Below, in pieces: positions 1-7,109 of a stretch of DNA of 64,000 bases. The position numbers and the translations under genes were made by a program. Every line of letters starts with the position of its first letter. The first letter of the stretch is position 1. Origin of the DNA: Kitasatospora sp. NBC_00374 (GTDB lineage Bacteria > Actinomycetota > Actinomycetes > Streptomycetales > Streptomycetaceae). The stretch lies in NCBI RefSeq assembly GCF_041434935.1, contig NZ_CP107964.1, positions 2,294,001-2,358,000 on the forward strand. Reading direction: 5' to 3'. The notes under the pieces are model-generated. The model worked only from the letters and a program-made list of their open reading frames with translations. It searched no databases and had not been told where the DNA came from.

Positions 1-9
1 CGACGCGCA

Positions 10-47
10 TCGGCCCGGGACACCGACGGTGCGGCGTCCCGGGCCGA
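10..47. terminator. Rho-independent-type hairpin
   Basis: A perfect 12-bp stem (10-21 with 36-47) encloses a 14-base loop. It lies just beyond the stop codon of the leftward gene ending at 70, so it probably terminates that transcript. There is no U-tract, which is common for actinobacterial terminators. Confidence 0.6.
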
Positions 48-69
48 CGGCCGGGCGGGGTGGTGCGGG

Positions 70-660
70 TCAGCCGGCCGCGCGGCGGCGGCGCAGCAGC
101 GCGGTGGCGACCATCACCGCGGCGATCGCGACGACGGTCGCCGTCACGGCGATGATCCAACTGGGGCCCGAATCGGACGAGGAGGCGGCCGGTGCGGCGA
201 CCGGGTCGTTCACCGACGGGGGCGGGGTGGACGGCGCCGCGGACGGCGCGACCGGTTCGACGACGGTGCCCTGGCTCGGGGACGTCCCCGGTACCGCGGT
301 GACGGTCAGGTCCGCCTGGCCCCGGCCGAGGGCCGGGAAGCCGGACTCGACGGTCACGGCCCAGTGGCCGGGCGGCAGGGCGAGCGCCGTGGTGAAGGTG
401 CCGGGGGCGTCGGCCACCGGCTCCAGCTTCCACGGGCCGACCGACCGTCCGTCGTCCGCGACGGCGCTGAGCGTGGCGGCCACCTTCTCGGTGACCGGGT
501 CGTTGTCGTTCGCCCAGAGAGCGGCCGCCCGGGTGTGCCCGTCCCCCAGTGCGGTGACCTTGAAGACGATGGTGTCGCCGTGGGCGCCGGCCTGGCCGGC
601 CCCGCCCACGAGGGCGGCACCGGCGAGCACCGCGGCGGCGGCGAGGGTACGGATGCGCAT
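70..660 (-). CDS. Secreted, membrane-anchored Ig-like protein of unknown function
   Basis: A 196-residue protein with a Sec signal peptide (about 1-27, ending near GQAGA). The mature part begins HGDTIVF and forms a compact beta-rich domain to about residue 120, resembling CopC/YtkA-type Ig-like folds. It is followed by a Pro/Ser/Ala linker (about 125-165), one C-terminal transmembrane helix (about 168-190) and an RRRR tail. This layout fits a type I cell-surface protein with an extracellular domain and a cytoplasmic basic stop-transfer. A conserved N-terminal His after cleavage would suit metal binding, but that is inference only. No enzymatic motif is visible. It lies downstream of the leftward metzincin-like gene with a 71-base gap, so the two may be co-transcribed. 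Confidence 0.65.
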   Translation of the reverse strand: MRIRTLAAAAVLAGAALVGGAGQAGAHGDTIVFKVTALGDGHTRAAALWANDNDPVTEKVAATLSAVADDGRSVGPWKLEPVADAPGTFTTALALPPGHWAVTVESGFPALGRGQADLTVTAVPGTSPSQGTVVEPVAPSAAPSTPPPSVNDPVAAPAASSSDSGPSWIIAVTATVVAIAAVMVATALLRRRRAAG

Positions 661-731
661 CTGCGGTGACTCCTCGTACGAGCGGTGGGGCGGGAGGGGG
701 TCGGTTCCCGCCCCACCGGCTTGGGTCGGCC

Positions 732-2858
732 TCAGGAGACCGGCTGGATGGTCCAGTTCTGGTACGTCTGGTTGTTCGGCTGCTGCAGTTCGAGCAGCCA
801 GCCACCGTAGTACCAGCGCTTGCTGGCGCCGAGCACCAGCGAGGAGCCCTTCGCGGTCAGCGTGTTACCGCTGCCGCTCGCGGTGATCTTCCACTGCTGG
901 GTGTCCGCGGAGCTGCACGGCTGCTGCATGACGTACTGGCCGGCCACCGGCGAGCCGCCGATCTGCAGGCACTTGTCCGAGCGGACGGAGCGGACCCGCA
1001 GGTTGCCGTCGCCCTGGTCCTCGAACGTCCACTGCTGGTTGGCGTAGCCGGTGCGCTGGTAGCCGATCAGCACGGCGCCGTCACGGGTCGAGCCACCCCA
1101 CATGTCGGCGGCCTGGCCGGTCAGGCTGTTGGTCATCGTGTACTTGGTGCCGGGCTTGGTCGGGCCGTCCGGGCCCGCGGCCTTCGGGGTGCGGAAGGAG
1201 GTCTCACGGCCGGGCTTGGTGACCTTGCCGGACTGGTCGCGCACGGCGACGGCCACCTTGTAGGCGGTGTCGGGGCGCAGGTTGACCAGGCTGACGACGG
1301 TGGAGCGGACGGTGCCGAGGGTCCGGCCGTCGAGCACGAGGTCGTAGCCGGCCGCGTTCGCGACCTGACCCCAGCTCAGCATGACCGAGTTCTGGGTGAG
1401 CTGGCCGATCGCCACCTCGGGCGAGACCGGACCGCCGGTCGAGGTCGGGCTCGGGCTCGGGTTGGGAGTGGGGGTCGTCGAGGTCTTGGTGGGGCTCGGC
1501 GAGGGGTTCGGGGTCGGGGTGCCGGTGCCGGTCTTGGTCGGGCTCGGCGTGGGGGTCGGGGTCGGCGTCGGGTTGGGCCCGGTGCCGCCGCCGGAGATCA
1601 GGAACTGGTTGTTGGCCACGTTCCAGTGGGTGGTGAGGTAGCTGCCCGACGCCGGGTTGGTGTTGTAGTAGTCGTCGTGGTTGCAGTCCAGCCGCTCGTC
1701 ACTGGCGCGGTTGGGGCACTTGGTGATCATCTTGGGGTAGTACGGCGCGTCCGAGTAGCACATGAGGTCCCACTCGTCGACGCAGTGGCCGGCCTTGCTG
1801 CTGTTCGGCGCGCTGTTGTTCACGGCGCCGAGGTTGTGGCCGAGCTCGTGCGCGGCGGTCGAGCCGCCCCAGCAGCCGCCGTCGGTGCGGCCGTAGGAGG
1901 GGCCGAAGTTGCTCTGGTTGTCCTTGCCCGGACGCTCGTCACCGGCGAAGGTGCCGATGCCGCAGTAGACCTGGGCCTCCGCGAAGATCATGTACTTGCG
2001 ATCCTTGCGGTTGAAGCCCTGCTTGGCCAGCGCGTTGTTGGTGGCGCCGAACTCCTGCAGCGTGGCGTCCGGCAGCTCCACGTTCAGCACCGCGGCCGAG
2101 CAGTCGGACTCGGTGACGTAGCGGATGTGGCGGGTGCCGCCGGTCTCCTGGGCGCTGGCGTTGTAGATGACGTCGGCGTCGGCGGCCCACTTCTTGAACG
2201 AGGGCAGGTACTGGCCGAAACGGTCCTTGCCGGGCCCGTGCACGTACAGCACCTGCACGCGGTTCCCGGTGCTGCCGTCGCCGTCACAGACCACCGCGGT
2301 GCCCGCGGCGGCTGCGGCCGCGGCGGCGGGCGTCCCGCCGGCCGGGGCGTCGGAGGCCAGCGCGGCGCCGGACTGCACGTCGAAGACCGGCTGGCTGTCC
2401 TTCAGCAGGTCGGCCGCGGAGGGCGGCGCGTCCTGGCTCACGGCGAGCGCGGCCGGCTCGACGGCGGCGGCCGCGGCGGGCTTGGTGTCCTGGTGGATGT
2501 CGACGCCCTTCGGCGGCTCGTCCGGGCCGTGCGTACACAGCCCCGCGTCGGAGACCTTGAACACGCCGACACACTTGTCGCCGGTGCCCGCGGCCACCAG
2601 CCCGGTGTAGACCATGCCCTTGCCTATATCGCTCTCCGGCACCGAGGCCACCGGTGTGGGTGCCTCGTTGTGCAGCGGGCCGGCCGCCGGGCCGATCTCC
2701 TGCGTGAGCGCGGCGTCGGCGGACACCACCGGGCGGTCGCCGCCCATCGCGGTGCCGATGGTGACGGCCCCCGCGATGAGGCCGGCTGTCACGGTGGCTG
2801 CAACCAGCAGCCGACCGCGGCGATTTCGGCGGCGTGATACCGCTCCCCTGTGTCCCAT
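732..2858 (-). CDS. Secreted metzincin-like protein with FN3 and ricin-type lectin domains
   Basis: A 708-residue exported protein. The chosen ATG at 2858 has the purine-rich GAGGGAGAG upstream; an in-frame codon at 2903 lacks one. An N-terminal signal or anchor helix (about 17-38) is followed by an Ala-rich pro-region and a putative zinc protease domain with HELGHNLG (H337, E338, H341) and a Met-turn-like LMCYSDA. Next come a Thr/Pro linker (about 426-476), a fibronectin type III domain (about 476-560) and a C-terminal beta-trefoil (about 573-708) with QQW/QNW repeats typical of ricin B lectins. Family knowledge says metzincins use HExxHxxGxxH/D, but here the third ligand position is Asn347, so activity is uncertain. 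The lectin part probably anchors the protein to polysaccharide. Confidence 0.75.
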   Translation of the reverse strand: MGHRGAVSRRRNRRGRLLVAATVTAGLIAGAVTIGTAMGGDRPVVSADAALTQEIGPAAGPLHNEAPTPVASVPESDIGKGMVYTGLVAAGTGDKCVGVFKVSDAGLCTHGPDEPPKGVDIHQDTKPAAAAAVEPAALAVSQDAPPSAADLLKDSQPVFDVQSGAALASDAPAGGTPAAAAAAAAGTAVVCDGDGSTGNRVQVLYVHGPGKDRFGQYLPSFKKWAADADVIYNASAQETGGTRHIRYVTESDCSAAVLNVELPDATLQEFGATNNALAKQGFNRKDRKYMIFAEAQVYCGIGTFAGDERPGKDNQSNFGPSYGRTDGGCWGGSTAAHELGHNLGAVNNSAPNSSKAGHCVDEWDLMCYSDAPYYPKMITKCPNRASDERLDCNHDDYYNTNPASGSYLTTHWNVANNQFLISGGGTGPNPTPTPTPTPSPTKTGTGTPTPNPSPSPTKTSTTPTPNPSPSPTSTGGPVSPEVAIGQLTQNSVMLSWGQVANAAGYDLVLDGRTLGTVRSTVVSLVNLRPDTAYKVAVAVRDQSGKVTKPGRETSFRTPKAAGPDGPTKPGTKYTMTNSLTGQAADMWGGSTRDGAVLIGYQRTGYANQQWTFEDQGDGNLRVRSVRSDKCLQIGGSPVAGQYVMQQPCSSADTQQWKITASGSGNTLTAKGSSLVLGASKRWYYGGWLLELQQPNNQTYQNWTIQPVS

Positions 2859-3177
2859 GCGCGTCTCTCCCTCATCGGCAGGTGTCGGTGTGGGTGCCGA
2901 CACCTAGGAGACGGGTGGGGCGGATGGGGATAACAGAAATCGCACAGACTTTTTTCGGACGGATTGGCGATCGTCCGAGGGCACCCGTGGAAGGCATGGT
3001 TGCGCTCCACCATGGAGCGTAATTCCAAAGGGAACTGACCGGCATTCAGGCTGAATTGATGGCGACTGAGGCCTGGACACCCCGTTAACGTGCCAGTAAC
3101 TTACCAATCAGTAGCCGCTGTGGCTTGGCTCACACGCACCCCCACCCACCCATCGTTTCTCTCCCCCAGGAGGAACC
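2859..3177. other. Divergent intergenic region
   Basis: About 320 bases separate the leftward metzincin-like gene from the rightward SGNH esterase, so the promoters of both should lie here. The stretch around 2930-3120 is AT-richer than its surroundings. I could not assign specific -35/-10 boxes with confidence and see no RNA gene. Confidence 0.4.
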
Positions 3178-4110
3178 GTGCTCGGCCCTGCCCCGAAACG
3201 AAAGTCCGTCCTGGCGGGCGGCGTGCTCATGGCCGCCGCCCTCACCGCCCTGACCGCCCTCGGCGCACCGGCCCAGGCCGCCGCCGGCACCGGCAAGTAC
3301 GTGGCCCTCGGCGACTCCTACGCCGCCGGCGCGGGCGTGCCCGGCCAGTACGCCGGACTGTGCCTGCGCTCGGACCGCAACTACGGACACCTGGTGGCGG
3401 CCGCACTGCACAGCAGCTCGTACACCGACACCACCTGCTCGGCCGCCAAGATCAAGGCCATCACCTCGGCCCAGTACGACGCCTTCATCCGGGTGAACGA
3501 CCCTCAGCTCGACTCCGTCACCGCCGACACCGAGCTGATCACCATCGGCATCGGCGGCAACGACCTGGGCACCTCCGACCTGGGCATCGCCGACGTGATC
3601 GCCACCTGCATCGGCGGCGCGGTGATCAACCCGCTCGGCACCCCCTGCAAGGACCACTACGCCGACGGCCACTGGGACTGGAGCAGCTGGCGCTGGCAGT
3701 GGGGCGAGGACACCCTGCAGCGCCGGATCGCGGCCGCCCGCCCGCAGCTGGCCGACGCCCTGCAGCGGATCCACGCCAAGGCCCCGAAGGCCAAGGTCCT
3801 GCTGGTCGGCTACCCCTCCGTGCTGCCCGACGACGAGTGGGACTGCGTCGGACGCCAGCCCGTGACCGTCGGCGACGTGGCCTACCTGCGCGGCGTCCTC
3901 GGCAGCCTGAACTCCATGCTCGCCTCGACCGCCGCGGCCAACGGCGCCACCTACGTCGACACCGCCGGCCCCACCAGGGGCCATGACATCTGCTCGGCCG
4001 ACCGCTGGATCGAGGGCACCATCCCGCACTCCCTCGCCGTCCCGTTCCACCCGAACGCGACCGGCGAGCAGGTGATGTCCCGGGCCGTGCTGAAGGCGCT
4101 CGGTCGCTGA
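3178..4110 (+). CDS. Secreted SGNH/GDSL-family esterase or lipase
   Basis: A 310-residue protein starting at GTG with AGGAGG four bases plus one codon-gap upstream. A signal peptide covers about 1-36 (PAQAAA region). Block I is GDSY with catalytic Ser47, block III is GGND (Asn near 127), and the C-terminal His is in PFHPN (His291), the arrangement of Streptomyces secreted SGNH hydrolases. Several Cys residues (for example in GLCLR, TTCSA, TPCKD, WDCVG, DICSA) suggest the disulfides seen in that family. It likely hydrolyses short acyl esters outside the cell. It stands alone between divergent and tandem neighbours, with about 190 bases before the next gene. Confidence 0.85.
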   Translation: MLGPAPKRKSVLAGGVLMAAALTALTALGAPAQAAAGTGKYVALGDSYAAGAGVPGQYAGLCLRSDRNYGHLVAAALHSSSYTDTTCSAAKIKAITSAQYDAFIRVNDPQLDSVTADTELITIGIGGNDLGTSDLGIADVIATCIGGAVINPLGTPCKDHYADGHWDWSSWRWQWGEDTLQRRIAAARPQLADALQRIHAKAPKAKVLLVGYPSVLPDDEWDCVGRQPVTVGDVAYLRGVLGSLNSMLASTAAANGATYVDTAGPTRGHDICSADRWIEGTIPHSLAVPFHPNATGEQVMSRAVLKALGR

Positions 4111-4299
4111 CGGAGCGCCGGCGCGGTGTGCGCCGCGGACGGCCCGCCGAGGGTCGTCCGCGGCGCCCCGAATCCGGTTCGACGCCCGGGTCGTCCGGGT
4201 GGCAGGCTGTGCGGATCTTCACCGCTTCTCCGCCCGGCATTCGAATGGTTCGTCAGGGCGGCGGAGCGGGCTCCGACCTGACACCAGGAGTAGCCCCAC

Positions 4300-7005
4300 A
4301 TGCGTCTGAGACATGCGACCGGGCTGACCGCGGCAGCGGTCACCACCGTCCTCGGACTACCGATCCCCGCCGCGACGGCAGCCGTCGGCGTCCTGATCGT
4401 GAACAACAACGACACCGCGCACTGCTCCGACACCGGCGGCGGCACCATCGCCCAGCCGTACTGCACCATCTCCGCCGCGGCCAAGGTCGCCGAACCGGGC
4501 CAGACGGTCCGGGTCCTGCCGAGCACCTCCGGCTACCAGGAGGAGGTGCACATCACCCGGTCCGGCACGGCGGACAGGCCGATCACCTTCCTCGGCGGGC
4601 CGATCTCGCACGACAGCTCCGCCCAGCCGACGATCCGCCACAAGGCGGCGAGCGAGAAGGCCTTCGTCATCTCGAACGTCCACGACGTCGTGGTCCGGGG
4701 CTTCCAGGACGGCGAGGCCACGGACGCGGTGACGGTCTCCGACTCCACCGGGGTGGTCGTCGACCAGAACGTGTTCGACGCCGACTCCGGCTCCGCCACC
4801 GTCCGGGTGTCGGGCGCGAGCGACCGGGTGACGGTCAGCCGCAACCTCTTCCTCGGCTCCGCCGGAGTCGTCGTCGAGGGCGCGCGCGCCACCCTGGTCA
4901 CGGCCAACGACTTCAACTCGGTCATGCCGACCGCGATCGCCGTCACCGACGCCCCCGACACCGCGATCACCAACAACACCATCGCCTTCCCGTGCGGCGC
5001 CGGTGTGGTGCTCGGCGGCGCCGCCACCGGCGGCGTGGTCGAGAACAACGTCATCACCAGGCACAACGCGGACAACTCCCGGTTCGACGACCGCAAGTGC
5101 CCGAGCAAACTGCCGCCGGTCACGGTCTCCGCAGGCGCGGCGGCAAGCGCCAAGGTGGACTACAACACCGTCCACCCCTGGCCGGGCGCGACGTCCTACG
5201 ACTGGGCCGGCACCGGCTACCCGACGGTCGCCGCGTTCCGGACGGCGACCGGACAGGGCCAGCACGACACCGATCTCGACACCGCTTTCGACCCGAGTCT
5301 GAACTGGCCCTTTAACCGGCTCCCGGACAGCGCCACGGCGGCCATCGACTCGGGTGACCCCGACGCGCCCGGCGTCGGCACCGACCTGCTCGGCGCCGGC
5401 CCGGTCGACCACCCGACCGTCGGGAACACCGGGCCCGGCGGGACCACCCGCGACCGCGGCGCCATCGAGCGCACCGGCCTGCGCAGTGGCAGTGTCACCC
5501 TCCGGGGCGACCAGGTCCGGTACCCCAAGGGAGCCGCGCCCTTCGCGGTCAAGGCGAAGGCCCAGGCCCAGAGCGAGTGGAACTCCCCCCTCGTCTCCTA
5601 CTCGTACGACTTCGGGGACGGCACCGACCCGGTCGTGAGCACCTCGGACGCCGAGGTCGGCCACACCTACGACCGGCCCGGCAGCTACTACGTGACGGCC
5701 ACCCTCACCGACGCCCGCGGCGAGCGGGTCGTCGCGACCAGCTTCCCGGTCAAGGTGTCCGAGCCGGCCGACCTCGTCACGGACTTCACCACCGAGGTCG
5801 ACACCAAGCTCAACCTGCACGTCGTCCCGGCCTCGACCTCGCCCTACGCGGTCACCTCCACCCAGGTCGACTTCGGCGACGGCACCGTCCTCAACAACGA
5901 CCAGTACAACCAGCACACCTACTGGCAGTCCGGCACCTACAACGTCAAGGTCACGGTGACCGACGACGCCGGCCGCACGGCCTCCAGGACCAAGCAGGTC
6001 GTGGTCAAGGCCGACCCCGCCTACGAGGTCCTGCTGCCGGTCCTGCGGGTCCAGGTGGTCGCCCGGACCTCCGCCGGGCTCGTCGACGCCGGGAACAACC
6101 TCAACCGGGACCTCTGGGCGCCGTTCGCCCCGGTCGGGGCCACCGGGGCGGCCTTCTCCCCCGACCAGGTCACCGCGTTGACCACCGTCAACGCCCGCTG
6201 GGACCGGCTGCGGACCTTCGTGGTCGCGGGCGGCCGGATCTACGGCGCGGACCGCAGCATGGCACCGTTCCACTTCGAGGCGGGCGGGGCCGTGGACCTG
6301 GGCCAGTGGTCCAGCTGGTCCGAGATCACCGGCGCCTCGGGCGCCGGAGCGCTTCCGAACGTGACCCAGGTGGCCGGCGCCGTGATCGGGACCACGACCC
6401 ACCTGGTCGCCGTCTCCAACGGCCGGGTGTACGAGGCCTCCCACGACCGTGCCGCCGACCGGTGGAGCGCCTGGGGCGACATCACCGGCGAGGCCCGCCT
6501 GCCCGCCGGCACCAGCCGCATCGCCGTGGCGACCATCGGCAACGCCCTGCACGTCGCCGCCCTCGGCAGCGACGGCCGGGTCCGGATCGCCGACGGCGAC
6601 TACACCGCCGGCCGCTGGAGCAGCGGCGACCTCAGCGCCGCCATCGGCAACCCCGCCGGCATCACCGAACTGTCCGCCACCGCCATCGGCTCCAAGTTCC
6701 ACGTCCTCGCGCTGGCCGGCGGCAACGTCCACCAGGCCACCGGCGACTACAGCGCCGGCACCTGGACCACCTGGGCCGACGTCTCCGCCGTCACCGGACT
6801 GCCCGGCGCCATCACCCAGCTCAGCGCCACCACCTACGGCGGCAGCTACAACACGCTGCGCCTCTACGCCGTCAGCAACGGCCACGTGTTCAACGCCAAC
6901 GGCGACTACACCGCCGGCCGCTGGTCCACCTGGGCCGACGTCACCGCGCCCGGCGCGGGCGGCGCCACCGCCCCGGTGACGCTGCTGTCGGCCGCGTTGC
7001 TGTAG
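4300..7005 (+). CDS. Secreted beta-helix protein with two PKD domains and tectonin/PLL-like repeats
   Basis: A 901-residue exported protein; ATG preceded by CAGGAG. A signal peptide (about 1-28) leads into a right-handed parallel beta-helix-like region (about 40-350) rich in NNT and VVxxN turns, the fold of polysaccharide lyases and related proteins. Two PKD domains follow (about 410-490 and 500-575; YDFGDGT and VDFGDGT). The C-terminal third (about 590-901) holds five spaced WSxW/WxTW repeats of the sort WSSWSEI and WTTWADV, resembling tectonin or PLL-type beta-propeller lectins. No catalytic residues could be assigned. It is probably a carbohydrate-binding or -cleaving exoprotein. Its stop codon lies inside a tandem duplication (6995-7047). 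Confidence 0.7.
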   Translation: MRLRHATGLTAAAVTTVLGLPIPAATAAVGVLIVNNNDTAHCSDTGGGTIAQPYCTISAAAKVAEPGQTVRVLPSTSGYQEEVHITRSGTADRPITFLGGPISHDSSAQPTIRHKAASEKAFVISNVHDVVVRGFQDGEATDAVTVSDSTGVVVDQNVFDADSGSATVRVSGASDRVTVSRNLFLGSAGVVVEGARATLVTANDFNSVMPTAIAVTDAPDTAITNNTIAFPCGAGVVLGGAATGGVVENNVITRHNADNSRFDDRKCPSKLPPVTVSAGAAASAKVDYNTVHPWPGATSYDWAGTGYPTVAAFRTATGQGQHDTDLDTAFDPSLNWPFNRLPDSATAAIDSGDPDAPGVGTDLLGAGPVDHPTVGNTGPGGTTRDRGAIERTGLRSGSVTLRGDQVRYPKGAAPFAVKAKAQAQSEWNSPLVSYSYDFGDGTDPVVSTSDAEVGHTYDRPGSYYVTATLTDARGERVVATSFPVKVSEPADLVTDFTTEVDTKLNLHVVPASTSPYAVTSTQVDFGDGTVLNNDQYNQHTYWQSGTYNVKVTVTDDAGRTASRTKQVVVKADPAYEVLLPVLRVQVVARTSAGLVDAGNNLNRDLWAPFAPVGATGAAFSPDQVTALTTVNARWDRLRTFVVAGGRIYGADRSMAPFHFEAGGAVDLGQWSSWSEITGASGAGALPNVTQVAGAVIGTTTHLVAVSNGRVYEASHDRAADRWSAWGDITGEARLPAGTSRIAVATIGNALHVAALGSDGRVRIADGDYTAGRWSSGDLSAAIGNPAGITELSATAIGSKFHVLALAGGNVHQATGDYSAGTWTTWADVSAVTGLPGAITQLSATTYGGSYNTLRLYAVSNGHVFNANGDYTAGRWSTWADVTAPGAGGATAPVTLLSAALL

Positions 7006-7047
7006 CCCGGCCTCGCGGCACGTTGCTGTAGCCCCGACCTCGCGGCA
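6995..7047. repeat. Imperfect 26/27-bp tandem duplication across a stop codon
   Basis: Copy 1 at 6995-7020 and copy 2 at 7021-7047 are the same sequence apart from one substitution and one inserted C. Copy 1 contains the last codons and the TAG stop of the beta-helix/PKD gene. Confidence 0.8.
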
Positions 7048-7050
7048 CCA

Positions 7051-7084
7051 CGAAGCCCCCGGACCGACCGGTCCGGGGGCTTCG
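7051..7084. terminator. Bidirectional terminator hairpin
   Basis: A perfect 15-bp stem (7051-7065 with 7070-7084) with a four-base loop lies between the converging beta-helix/PKD gene and the nuclease gene. It can serve both strands. Confidence 0.85.
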
Positions 7085-7109
7085 TGCGCTACGGGTCACG
7101 GCCCGGGCG

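Noticed and set aside
666..2837. Long open frame on the plus strand (723 codons) opposite the metzincin-like gene
   Set aside because: It is a mirror frame of a high-GC gene: Arg/Gly/Ala/Val-rich, no domains, no ribosome-binding site.
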